Translations under genes and position numbers: made by a program
The notes under the pieces: model-generated
Databases searched by the model: none
What the model was told of the DNA's origin: nothing
What the model saw: only the letters and a program-made list of their open reading frames with translations
Assembly (NCBI RefSeq): GCF_000735355.1
Contig: NZ_JMPI01000025.1
Coordinates: 25,460-89,459, forward strand
Direction: 5' to 3'
DNA length: 64,000 bases
Source of the DNA: Buttiauxella agrestis ATCC 33320
Lineage (GTDB): Bacteria > Pseudomonadota > Gammaproteobacteria > Enterobacterales > Enterobacteriaceae
In this document: in pieces, positions 55,156 to 64,000 of the stretch
How positions within the stretch are numbered: position 1 is the stretch's first letter
Layout: each line of letters starts with the position of its first letter

Positions 55156-55479
55156 ATGAAAACTATCCTCAAGGCTGTTTTATTTACGAGCTTGTTGATG
55201 AGCCAGCAGGTTATGGCGTTGACGCTCACCGAGGCGCGTCAGCAAGGGCGCGTAGGTGAAACCTATAGCGGCTATATTGCGCCCATCAAACAAGATAAAG
55301 AGACGCTGGCCCTGGTAAAAAGTATCAACGAAGCGCGTTCACAAAATTATCAGAAGCTGGCAGATAGCAATAACATTTCGGCAAATCAGGTTGCGGAGCT
55401 GGCAGGGCAGAAGTTAGTGGCACGCGCGCAAGCGGGTGAGTATGTCCGTGGAATAAATGGGCAGTGGATGCGTAAATAA
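55156..55479 (+). CDS. ydbL: DUF1318 periplasmic protein YdbL
   Basis: A 107-residue exported protein. Signal region MKTILKAVLFTSLLMSQQVM, cleaved after MA. The DUF1318 core is LTEARQQGRVGETYSGYIAP, SINEARSQNYQKLADSNNI and KLVARAQAGEYVRGINGQW. YdbL is reported to act as a chaperone-like helper for the YdbH-YnbE bridge. AGGAG at 55142-55146 serves the ATG at 55156; a GTG three codons earlier is also in frame. Confidence 0.92.
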   Translation: MKTILKAVLFTSLLMSQQVMALTLTEARQQGRVGETYSGYIAPIKQDKETLALVKSINEARSQNYQKLADSNNISANQVAELAGQKLVARAQAGEYVRGINGQWMRK

Positions 55480-55825
55480 TAATATGCCTATAACAGAGCT
55501 TTATATTGTTCAAAATATATCTCTTAATGTTTATAAGTGTTTACCCTTCCAAGAAAGATCCCGCTGCAAAAACCCCATATCCAGATTTTAACTCCGCTCG
55601 AACATGATTTGGCAGAGTTAACGGCTGTTGATTATATAACGCACTGATTTTCATAAAATAAGTACAAGATAAAAACATTAAGACAACATACAGACATTAA
55701 TAAAATAAAATATTGAGTAGAGAGAGAAAAGAACCTATATTGACGGCGTTTTTTACAGAGTGGTCAGTTTTTCTACATTTAATTATTCAACGGCTGATTA
55801 ACGAATCGGCAGTTGTGGGAGAGAT
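55480..55825. other. AT-rich intergenic region upstream of dat
   Basis: A 346-bp stretch with no coding frame I can support. It is strongly AT-rich with A/T tracts, especially at 55660-55800, and ends in GGGAGAG before the dat start. It should hold the dat-ddc promoter; I see no recognisable operator. Confidence 0.6.
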
Positions 55826-57211
55826 ATGATGACGGATAAAGTCCGTATTGATAGTTTAGGTGCTAATTCATTAAATGGTAACAATGAAACCTATTTGGCC
55901 CGACAGGCTGAATTTGAATCGAATGTCAGGAGTTATCCGCGCAAACTGCCTTTAGCTATCGCTCAGGCAAACGGCGTTTGGATCACCGATGTGGAGAATA
56001 ATCAATATCTTGATTGTCTGGCTGGTGCAGGTACGCTTGCCCTTGGTCATAATCACCCTGATGTGCTGCAAAGCATCCAAAACGTCATTACCAGCGGCTT
56101 GCCGTTACATACTTTGGATCTGACAACTCCGTTGAAAGATCAGTTCTCTGAATATCTTCTCTCTTTATTGCCTGGACAGGGTAAAGAGTATTGCCTGCAA
56201 TTCACTGGCCCATCCGGTGCGGATGCGGTTGAAGCGGCGCTGAAACTGGCTAAGAAAGTCACAGGCCGTGCAGGCATTATCAGCTTCTCTGGCGGCTACC
56301 ATGGCATGACGCATGGCGCACTTTCTGTAACAGGTAACCTGTCTCCGAAAGAAGCGGTTGACGGCATGATGCCAGAAGTCCAGTTCATGCCTTACCCGCA
56401 TCAGTACCGCTGCCCACTGGGTATTGGCGGTGACGCTGGCGTTAAAGCATTAACTTACTACTTCGAAAACCTGATCAACGACGTTGAGAGTGGCGTGCGC
56501 AAACCTGCTGCTGTCATTCTGGAAGCGGTTCAGGGTGAAGGAGGCGTTAACCCGGCACCTGCCGAATGGTTGCAGCGCATCCGTAAAGTGACTAAAGAGC
56601 ACGGCATTCTGTTGATTATTGATGAAGTCCAGGCTGGCTTCTGCCGTACCGGTAAACTGTTTGCTTACGAGCACGCCGGTATTGAGCCAGACATCATCGT
56701 TATGTCTAAAGCAGTGGGCGGTGGCTTGCCACTGGCTGTATTGGGCATTAAGAAAGAGTTCGATGCATGGTCACCAGGTCACCACACCGGTACATTCCGT
56801 GGTAACCAACTGGCGATGGCAACCGGCCTGACAACACTGAAGCATCTGACTGAAAACAAGATTGCTGACAAAGTTGCCGCACAGGGCGAATGGCTGAAAG
56901 GCCAACTGGCTAACCTGCAAAAACGTTACCCGGTTATCGGCCAGGTTCGTGGTCTGGGCTTAATGATCGGTATCGAGATTGTTAAACCAAACGAAGCGCA
57001 AGATCACATGGGTTGCTACCCGTCTGATCCAGAACTGTCCGCACTGTTGCAGAAAAACTGCTTCAAAGCTGGCCTGATTCTGGAGCGCGGTGGTCGTAAT
57101 GGTTGCGTACTGCGTCTGCTGCCATCCCTGCTTATCACCAACGATGAGCTGGCTATTTTCCTCGATAAGTTTGAGCAAGCGCTGCTGGCGTCTGGCATCA
57201 AACCTGTTTGA
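55826..57211 (+). CDS. dat: Diaminobutyrate--2-oxoglutarate aminotransferase
   Basis: A 461-residue class-III PLP aminotransferase that makes L-2,4-diaminobutyrate from aspartate semialdehyde with glutamate as donor. Features: [20 protein letters not shown] at the start, [40 protein letters not shown] and the PLP lysine in [20 protein letters not shown] second ATG at 55829 is also possible. It is followed at 17 bp by ddc; together they form the two-step route to 1,3-diaminopropane known from Acinetobacter and several Enterobacterales. Confidence 0.93.
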   Translation: MMTDKVRIDSLGANSLNGNNETYLARQAEFESNVRSYPRKLPLAIAQANGVWITDVENNQYLDCLAGAGTLALGHNHPDVLQSIQNVITSGLPLHTLDLTTPLKDQFSEYLLSLLPGQGKEYCLQFTGPSGADAVEAALKLAKKVTGRAGIISFSGGYHGMTHGALSVTGNLSPKEAVDGMMPEVQFMPYPHQYRCPLGIGGDAGVKALTYYFENLINDVESGVRKPAAVILEAVQGEGGVNPAPAEWLQRIRKVTKEHGILLIIDEVQAGFCRTGKLFAYEHAGIEPDIIVMSKAVGGGLPLAVLGIKKEFDAWSPGHHTGTFRGNQLAMATGLTTLKHLTENKIADKVAAQGEWLKGQLANLQKRYPVIGQVRGLGLMIGIEIVKPNEAQDHMGCYPSDPELSALLQKNCFKAGLILERGGRNGCVLRLLPSLLITNDELAIFLDKFEQALLASGIKPV

Positions 57212-57228
57212 GTGGAGTGAGTGACCTG

Positions 57229-58698
57229 ATGTCCGAACTAAACCCAATTCTGGCAGGCTCAGCCGAAAGCACTGAAGCCTACCAGCAGGCGATTGCACAG
57301 ACCAGCGCGGCTGTTGTGCAATGGCTACAGCAACCTGAGATGTATCAGGGTAAATCCGTGACTGAATTGCGCGAGCGCATTCAGCTGGATTTCAATCCTC
57401 AGGGCCTGGGCAACCAGGTCGCTATTGAACGTGCGATTGAGTTTTTCTTAAAAGACAGTCTGTCAGTGCATCACCCGCAGTGTGTTGCGCACTTGCATTG
57501 CCCAAGTCTGGTTATCAGCCAGGCGGCAGAAGTGCTGATCAACGCCACTAACCAGAGCATGGACTCCTGGGACCAAAGCCCGTCAGCCACCATCATCGAG
57601 ATGAAGCTGATTGAATGGCTGCGTGCTCAGGTTGGTTATCAGGCTGGCGACGCAGGCGTATTCACCAGCGGCGGCACTCAGAGCAACCTGATGGGCCTGA
57701 TGCTGGCGCGTGACGCGTTCTTTGCGCGTCAGGGTCATTCCATCCAACAAGATGGCCTGGTTGGCGATCTGCGTAAGATTAAAGTCCTGTGTTCTGAACA
57801 TGCACACTTCTCCGTGCAGAAAAACATGGCTTTGATGGGCCTTGGTTATCAGTCCGTGACGTTGGTGAAAACTGACGAGTTCGCGCGTATGGATATTAAC
57901 GATCTGCGCGAGAAAGTGGCACAAGCTCAGGCCAACGGCGAGCAAATCCTGGCAATTGTCGCGACTGCCGGTACCACTGATGCGGGCGCTATCGACCCAC
58001 TGCGTGAAATCGCAGCCCTTGCGGCGCAGCACCAGATTTGGGTGCACGTTGATGCGGCGTGGGGCGGGGCATTGCTGATGTCCGAGAAGTACCGTGACTA
58101 TCTGGACGGTATTGAATTAGTGGATTCCATTACCCTGGACTTCCATAAGCAATACTTCCAGACCATCAGCTGCGGTGCATTCTTGCTCAAAGAGGCACGT
58201 CACTATGAATTGATGCGCTACCAGGCGGCTTATCTGAACTCTGAGTTCGATGAAGCGGCTGGCGTACCGAATCTGGTATCTAAATCTTTGCAGACCACTC
58301 GTCGTTTCGATGCGCTGAAACTGTGGATGGGCCTCGAAGCGTTAGGTCAGAAGCAATATGCCGCGATCATCGACCACGGTGTGACGCTGGCGCAGCAAGT
58401 TGCGCAGTACGTGACTGAACAACCGTCTCTGGAACTGGTGATGAAACCACAACTGGCGAGCGTGCTGTTCCGTTTCCGTCCTGAACAACTGGCTGGCAGC
58501 GATGACGCAGCCATTGCGCTGCTGAACCAGAAAATCGGTGATGCTCTGCTGGATTCTGGCCGTGCGAACGTGGGTGTGACCGAGCACAACGGCGTGACCT
58601 GTCTGAAAATGACATTGCTGAACCCAACCGTAACGCTGGAAGATATTAAACTTCTGCTGGCGTTGGTTGAGAAAACAGCCCAGCCATTAATCGGCTAA
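57229..58698 (+). CDS. ddc: L-2,4-diaminobutyrate decarboxylase
   Basis: A 489-residue group-II PLP decarboxylase producing 1,3-diaminopropane. Features: CVAHLHCPSLVISQAAEVLI, GVFTSGGTQSNLMGLMLARD, EHAHFSVQKNMALMG, the Asp motif HVDAAWGGALLMS and the PLP lysine in SITLDFHKQYFQTISCGAF. GGAG 10 bases upstream supports the ATG at 57229. It ends with a perfect GC hairpin. 1,3-Diaminopropane replaces or supplements polyamines and feeds some siderophores, but no siderophore genes are nearby. Confidence 0.94.
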   Translation: MSELNPILAGSAESTEAYQQAIAQTSAAVVQWLQQPEMYQGKSVTELRERIQLDFNPQGLGNQVAIERAIEFFLKDSLSVHHPQCVAHLHCPSLVISQAAEVLINATNQSMDSWDQSPSATIIEMKLIEWLRAQVGYQAGDAGVFTSGGTQSNLMGLMLARDAFFARQGHSIQQDGLVGDLRKIKVLCSEHAHFSVQKNMALMGLGYQSVTLVKTDEFARMDINDLREKVAQAQANGEQILAIVATAGTTDAGAIDPLREIAALAAQHQIWVHVDAAWGGALLMSEKYRDYLDGIELVDSITLDFHKQYFQTISCGAFLLKEARHYELMRYQAAYLNSEFDEAAGVPNLVSKSLQTTRRFDALKLWMGLEALGQKQYAAIIDHGVTLAQQVAQYVTEQPSLELVMKPQLASVLFRFRPEQLAGSDDAAIALLNQKIGDALLDSGRANVGVTEHNGVTCLKMTLLNPTVTLEDIKLLLALVEKTAQPLIG

Positions 58699-58709
58699 TT
58701 ATGTTACCA

Positions 58710-58742
58710 AAGAGAGGCGGTTTTAAACCGCCTCTCTTATAT
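58710..58742 (+). terminator. Terminator of the dat-ddc operon
   Basis: AGAGAGGCGGTTT (58711-58723) and AAACCGCCTCTCT (58725-58737) form a near-perfect palindromic stem followed by TATATT. Confidence 0.85.
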
Positions 58743-59016
58743 TCCACCTCTGATTTATTCCCCGTTAATATTCATCTCGATACAATTTGTTTCGTGAATA
58801 CATTGTTCGAGTTGTATATATTAAAGTTATTCATTCCTGTTTAATTAAATTCAAATCATTGATTTAACGTGCTTATTTTTATTTATTAGAATTAATTAAC
58901 ACTAATTGCAAAACAATTTCCAGACAGTTAATATTGCTTGAAATTTATTCCGTTCATAATCAGCTTATACAGTGTTCATTCACTGACTGTGCCTGCGTTT
59001 CAAGGATGACAACGTT
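58743..59016. other. AT-rich intergenic region between ddc and the small membrane gene
   Basis: About 275 bp, very AT-rich, without a supported gene. It may hold the promoter of the small gene at 59017. I see no clear RNA gene in it. Confidence 0.5.
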
Positions 59017-59211
59017 TTGATTATTCTGACAACATTAACTATTTTTATTCTACGACTCTGTTACCCACAATATGACTGGAGTGGACTGCGCAAGCGCATT
59101 TTCCTTTGGTGGGTGATGAATTGCTTGTTCGCTTTTGCATTGCTTTATACAGAGTGGTTTGGGCTTTCTTTTTTAGTCTCGGCGTTCTTGTTGATCTTTA
59201 TGTTGTTATAA
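59017..59211 (+). CDS. Small two-segment membrane protein
   Basis: A 64-residue frame starting at TTG, with AAGGAT 9 bases upstream. It has a hydrophobic N-terminus (MIILTTLTIFILRLCY), a basic turn (WSGLRKRIF) and a second hydrophobic half (LFLVSAFLLIFMLL-like end), giving two or three membrane helices. A perfect terminator follows at once, which supports a real transcript. I do not recognise the family. Confidence 0.5.
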   Translation: MIILTTLTIFILRLCYPQYDWSGLRKRIFLWWVMNCLFAFALLYTEWFGLSFLVSAFLLIFMLL

Positions 59212-59216
59212 AAATA

Positions 59217-59245
59217 AAAACGGCAAACATGACGTTTGCCGTTTT
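59217..59245. terminator. Bidirectional rho-independent terminator
   Basis: AAAACGGCAAAC (59217-59228), loop ATGAC, GTTTGCCGTTTT (59234-59245): a perfect stem with A- and T-runs, serving the small + gene and azoR on the - strand. Confidence 0.93.
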
Positions 59246-59265
59246 CAAAAATTAATATCGAACGA

Positions 59266-60018
<753 letters not shown>

Positions 60019-60076
60019 CTAGCGCCAATTCACGATACAGACTTACCAGGCAGTGCGCTGCCCAGATGACTACGCA

Positions 60077-63000
60077 ATGGAAAACATAAAACCCTCACTG
60101 TCCTCATTATTCTCTCGCCTCGACGGCTTAATGCTACGCGACAGACAACGCTTCTCCCGTCGAATCCATGGCGCGAAGAAGGTGAAAAATCCTGAATCGC
60201 AACAGGCGGTGTTAGATGCACTGGCCCAGGAAATCGAAGCGGCAGCCGGTAAGGTTCTGCTGCGCGCAGCCTCGCGCCCAAAAATCACTTACCCGGAAAA
60301 CCTGCCTGTTAGCCAGAAGAAACAGGATATTTACGACGCCATTCGTGATAACCAGGTCGTTATCGTGGCGGGCGAAACCGGCTCAGGTAAAACCACGCAG
60401 TTGCCAAAAATTTGCATGGAACTGGGGCGCGGGTTAACAGGGCTGATTGGTCACACGCAGCCGCGCCGTCTGGCGGCGCGAACCGTCGCCAACCGTATTG
60501 CCGAAGAGTTGCAAACCGAACCGGGCGGGTGCGTCGGGTACAAGGTGCGTTTCACCGATCACGTCAGTGAAAACACCATGGTCAAACTGATGACCGACGG
60601 CATCCTGCTGGCTGAAATTCAGCAAGACCGACTGCTGATGCAGTACGACACCATCATCATTGATGAAGCGCACGAACGCAGTCTGAACATTGATTTCCTG
60701 CTGGGCTATTTGCGTGAATTATTGCCGCGTCGCCCGGATCTGAAAATCATTATTACCTCAGCGACCATCGACCCGGAACGCTTCTCGCGCCATTTCAACA
60801 ATGCGCCGATTATCGAAGTTTCTGGCCGTACTTATCCGGTAGAAGTGCGTTATCGCCCGATTGTTGAAGATGCTGACGATACCGACCGTGACCAGCTACA
60901 GGCGATTTTTGATGCGGTTGATGAGCTAGGCCACGAAAGCGCCGGAGACATTCTGATTTTCATGAGCGGTGAGCGTGAAATTCGCGACACCGCTGATGCG
61001 CTAAATAAGCTGAATCTGCCGCACACCGAAGTGCTGCCGCTGTATGCACGCTTATCAAATAGCGAACAAAACCGGGTGTTCCAGTCTCACGTCGGGCGTC
61101 GCATCGTGCTGGCGACAAACGTGGCTGAAACCTCGCTCACCGTGCCGGGCATTAAATACGTCATTGACCCCGGCACGGCGCGTATCAGCCGTTATAGCTA
61201 CCGTACCAAAGTGCAACGCTTGCCGATTGAACCGGTTTCGCAGGCGTCGGCAAACCAGCGTAAAGGCCGCTGCGGGCGTGTCTCCGACGGGATCTGTATT
61301 CGTCTGTATTCCGAAGACGATTTCCTGTCGCGCCCGGAATTTACCGACCCGGAAATTCTGCGCACCAACCTGGCGTCCGTTATCTTGCAGATGACTTCGC
61401 TGGGCCTTGGCGATATTGCCGCATTCCCGTTCGTTGAAGCGCCGGACAAACGCAATATTCAGGACGGTGTGCGCTTGCTTGAAGAACTTGGCGCGATTAC
61501 CAGCGAGGCCGATCTCAGCGTCTACAAGTTAACGTCTTCTGGCCGTCAGCTTGCACAATTGCCGGTCGATCCACGCCTTGCGCGTATGGTGCTGGAAGCG
61601 CAGAAATTTGGCTGCGTGCGTGAAGTGATGATCATCACCGCCGGTTTGTCGATTCAGGACCCGCGCGAGCGCCCGATGGACAAACAGCAGGCGTCTGACG
61701 AAAAACATCGTCGTTTCCACGACAAAGAATCTGATTTCCTGGCCTATGTGAACCTGTGGAACTACCTCGGCGAGCAGCAAAAAGAGCTGTCGTCGAACCA
61801 GTTCCGCCGCCTGTGCAAACTCGATTATCTCAACTACCTGCGCGTGCGCGAGTGGCAGGACATCTACACCCAATTGCGCCAGGTGGTGAAAGAACTTGGT
61901 TTGCCGATCAACAGCGAACCAGCGGATTTCCGCTCCGTTCATTGTGCATTACTGACCGGCTTGCTTTCCCATATCGGCCAGAAAGATGCCGATAAACAGG
62001 AATACACCGGGGCGCGTAACGCCCGTTTCTCCATCTTCCCTGGCTCCGGTTTATTCAAGAAACCGCCAAAATGGACGATGGTCGCCGAACTGGTAGAAAC
62101 CAGCCGCCTGTGGGGACGCATTGCCGCCCGCATCGACCCGGAATGGGTAGAGCCGCTGGCACAGCACTTACTCAAACGTTCATACAGCGAACCGCACTGG
62201 GAGAAATCGCAGGGTGCGGTCATGGCAACAGAAAAAGTCACGTTGTACGGTTTGCCAATTGTTGCCGCCCGCAGCGTGAACTACAGCCAGATTGACCCGG
62301 CACTTTGCCGTGAGCTGTTTATTCGCCATGCGTTAGTTGAAGGCGACTGGCAGACCCGCCATGCGTTCTTCCGCGACAACCTCAAGTTGCGCAATGAAAT
62401 TGAAGAACTTGAGCACAAGTCCCGCCGCCGCGACATCCTGGTGGACGACGACTCGCTGTTTGAGTTTTACGACCAGCGCATTGCGCACGATGTCATTTCT
62501 GCTCGCCACTTTGATAACTGGTGGAAAAAGACCAGTAAAGAGACGCCGGACCTGCTCAATTTCGAAAAGAGTATGTTGATCAAAGAGGGCGCGGAACAGG
62601 TCAGCAAGCTCGACTATCCGAACTTTTGGCATCAGGGCAATCTCAAGCTGCGTCTGACTTACCAGTTTGAACCGGGCGCGGATGCCGATGGTGTCACCGT
62701 GCATATTCCGCTGCCGCTGTTAAACCAGGTTGAAGAGGCCGGTTTTGAATGGCAGATCCCGGGTGTGCGCCGTGAACTGGTCATTGCGCTGATCAAGTCA
62801 TTGCCTAAGCCAGTGCGCCGCAATTTTGTGCCTGCGCCAAACTACGCCGAAGCGTTTTTAGGCCGCGCCACACCGCTGGAATTGCCGCTGCTGGAAAGTT
62901 TAGAGCGCGAATTCCGCCGTATGTCGGGCATTACCATTGACCGTGAAGACTGGCATTGGGATCAGGTGCCCGATCACCTGAAAATGACGTTTCGTATCGT

Positions 63001-63976
63001 TGATGAGCACAATAAAAAGCTCAAAGAGGGTAAAGACCTCACCGAGTTGAAAGGGGGGCTAAAAGACAAAGTTCAGCAAACCCTCTCGGCGGTGGCAGAC
63101 GACGGTATCGAACAAAGCGGCCTACACATCTGGAGCTTTGGTTCACTGCCGGAAAGCTACGAGCAAAAACGCGGCAATTACCGCATGAAGGCATTCCCGG
63201 CGCTGGTGGATGAAAAAGAGAGCGTGGCTATCAAGCTGTTTGATAATCCGCTCGAACAGCAACAGGCGATGTGGCGGGGTTTGCGCCGTTTACTGCTGCT
63301 GAATATTCCATCGCCGATTAAATACCTGCATGAAAAGCTGCCGAACAAAGCCAAACTCGGCCTGTACTTTAACCCGTACGGCAAAGTGATGGATTTGATT
63401 GATGACTGTATTTCTTGCGGCGTGGATAAGCTGATTGCGCAGGCCGGTGGCCCGGTCTGGAGCGAAGAGGGTTTTGCGGCGCTGCATGAGAAAGTTCGCG
63501 CAGAACTCAACGAAACCGTGGTGGAAATTGCGAAGCAGGTCGAACAAATCCTCACGGCGGTGTTCAACATCAACAAACGCCTGAAAGGGCGCGTGGACAT
63601 GACCATGGCGCTCGGCTTGTCAGATGTGAAAGCGCAAATGAGCGGCCTGGTGTATCGCGGTTTTGTCACCGGAAATGGCTACAAACGTTTAGGCGATACG
63701 CTGCGTTATCTGAATGCTATCGAGAAACGCCTTGAGAAAATGGCGGTCGATCCGCATCGTGACCGGGTGCAAATGCTGAAAGTGGAACATGTGCAGCAAA
63801 CCTGGCAGCAGTGGCTGAATAAACTGCCGCCAGCCCGCCGCGTTGACGACGACGTACAGGAAATCCGCTGGATGATTGAAGAGCTGCGCGTGAGTTTCTT
63901 CGCACAGCAATTAGGCACACCGTACCCGATTTCTGATAAGCGCATTTTGCAGGCGATGGAAGCGATTACTGTTTAA
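60077..63976 (+). CDS. hrpA: ATP-dependent RNA helicase HrpA
   Basis: A 1299-residue DEAH-box helicase (E. coli HrpA has 1300). Motif I GETGSGKTTQLPK near residue 99, motif II DEAHERS near 196, motif III SATID and motif VI QRKGRCGRVSDG are all present, followed by the HA2, OB-fold and long HrpA-specific C-terminal regions ending GTPYPISDKRILQAMEAI. It resolves stalled ribosomes on mRNA. The ATG at 60077 (MENIKPS) is chosen by alignment with the homologue; a Met eight codons earlier exists. Divergent from azoR. Confidence 0.96.
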   Translation: MENIKPSLSSLFSRLDGLMLRDRQRFSRRIHGAKKVKNPESQQAVLDALAQEIEAAAGKVLLRAASRPKITYPENLPVSQKKQDIYDAIRDNQVVIVAGETGSGKTTQLPKICMELGRGLTGLIGHTQPRRLAARTVANRIAEELQTEPGGCVGYKVRFTDHVSENTMVKLMTDGILLAEIQQDRLLMQYDTIIIDEAHERSLNIDFLLGYLRELLPRRPDLKIIITSATIDPERFSRHFNNAPIIEVSGRTYPVEVRYRPIVEDADDTDRDQLQAIFDAVDELGHESAGDILIFMSGEREIRDTADALNKLNLPHTEVLPLYARLSNSEQNRVFQSHVGRRIVLATNVAETSLTVPGIKYVIDPGTARISRYSYRTKVQRLPIEPVSQASANQRKGRCGRVSDGICIRLYSEDDFLSRPEFTDPEILRTNLASVILQMTSLGLGDIAAFPFVEAPDKRNIQDGVRLLEELGAITSEADLSVYKLTSSGRQLAQLPVDPRLARMVLEAQKFGCVREVMIITAGLSIQDPRERPMDKQQASDEKHRRFHDKESDFLAYVNLWNYLGEQQKELSSNQFRRLCKLDYLNYLRVREWQDIYTQLRQVVKELGLPINSEPADFRSVHCALLTGLLSHIGQKDADKQEYTGARNARFSIFPGSGLFKKPPKWTMVAELVETSRLWGRIAARIDPEWVEPLAQHLLKRSYSEPHWEKSQGAVMATEKVTLYGLPIVAARSVNYSQIDPALCRELFIRHALVEGDWQTRHAFFRDNLKLRNEIEELEHKSRRRDILVDDDSLFEFYDQRIAHDVISARHFDNWWKKTSKETPDLLNFEKSMLIKEGAEQVSKLDYPNFWHQGNLKLRLTYQFEPGADADGVTVHIPLPLLNQVEEAGFEWQIPGVRRELVIALIKSLPKPVRRNFVPAPNYAEAFLGRATPLELPLLESLEREFRRMSGITIDREDWHWDQVPDHLKMTFRIVDEHNKKLKEGKDLTELKGGLKDKVQQTLSAVADDGIEQSGLHIWSFGSLPESYEQKRGNYRMKAFPALVDEKESVAIKLFDNPLEQQQAMWRGLRRLLLLNIPSPIKYLHEKLPNKAKLGLYFNPYGKVMDLIDDCISCGVDKLIAQAGGPVWSEEGFAALHEKVRAELNETVVEIAKQVEQILTAVFNINKRLKGRVDMTMALGLSDVKAQMSGLVYRGFVTGNGYKRLGDTLRYLNAIEKRLEKMAVDPHRDRVQMLKVEHVQQTWQQWLNKLPPARRVDDDVQEIRWMIEELRVSFFAQQLGTPYPISDKRILQAMEAITV

Positions 63977-63979
63977 AAC

Positions 63980-64000
63980 AACCCTCATCCTAACCTTCTC
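63980..64000. repeat. Dispersed palindromic intergenic repeat, copy 3 (cut by window end)
   Basis: ACCCTCATCCTAACCTTCTC at the extreme right edge is the opening of the element seen at 27871 and 51010. Confidence 0.75.

Overview
The window is a chromosomal segment of an enteric gammaproteobacterium (Enterobacteriaceae). Close relatives of Escherichia coli nifJ/ydbK, ydbJ, hslJ, ldhA, ydbH-ynbE-ydbL, azoR, hrpA, ydcF, aldA, yncE, tam and yneE are present, along with REP/BIME repeats, enteric-type Shine-Dalgarno sites and textbook sigma-28 and Fur sites. The genus cannot be fixed from the sequence alone; a genus such as Enterobacter, Kluyvera or Buttiauxella would fit. I see no tRNA, rRNA, insertion sequence, prophage or CRISPR array.

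Layout. 1-16 kb holds many short units: a LysR regulator cut by the window start facing a PACE-type efflux protein, an aldehyde dehydrogenase with an AraC regulator, tam, a DUF2157 membrane protein, a GFA enzyme, an RcnB-like periplasmic protein, an FtrA-type regulator facing a rhodanese, a DUF1993 protein, a YneE bestrophin, a MetE-like methyltransferase preceded by a MetR box, a chemoreceptor with a perfect sigma-28 promoter, a phytase-like exported esterase, and a LysR/SnoaL-like pair. 16-22 kb is a LacI-controlled sugar cluster (transporter, Gfo/Idh dehydrogenase, TIM-barrel isomerase, second Gfo/Idh) with two perfect LacI-family operators. 21.9-23.7 kb is an AT-rich islet encoding a probable papain/C39-like cysteine hydrolase, a lipoprotein and perhaps a small membrane protein. 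I interpret it, tentatively, as an orphan toxin-immunity pair.

23.7-31.3 kb is an ABC importer (binding protein, two permeases, ATPase) followed by two GH13 glucosidases. The residue next to the catalytic Asp differs between them (Val versus Ala), suggesting a division of labour on alpha-glucosides, possibly isomaltulose and trehalulose. 31.4-44 kb begins with ydcF and ends with aldA, which are neighbours in E. coli K-12. Between them lies a 10-kb cluster: sugar isomerase, FGGY kinase, split transketolase, ribose-type ABC importer, DUF2291 lipoprotein and SorC regulator. This gene set matches the known transketolase route for D-apiose.

44-64 kb is mostly conserved core: Fur-boxed yncE, an exported esterase, nifJ, ydbJ, hslJ, ldhA, the ydbH-ynbE-ydbL envelope lipid operon, the dat-ddc pair for 1,3-diaminopropane synthesis, a small membrane protein, azoR and hrpA. 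Complex palindromic repeats sit between operons at about 11.4, 27.9, 31.3, 45.2, 51.0 and 63.98 kb.
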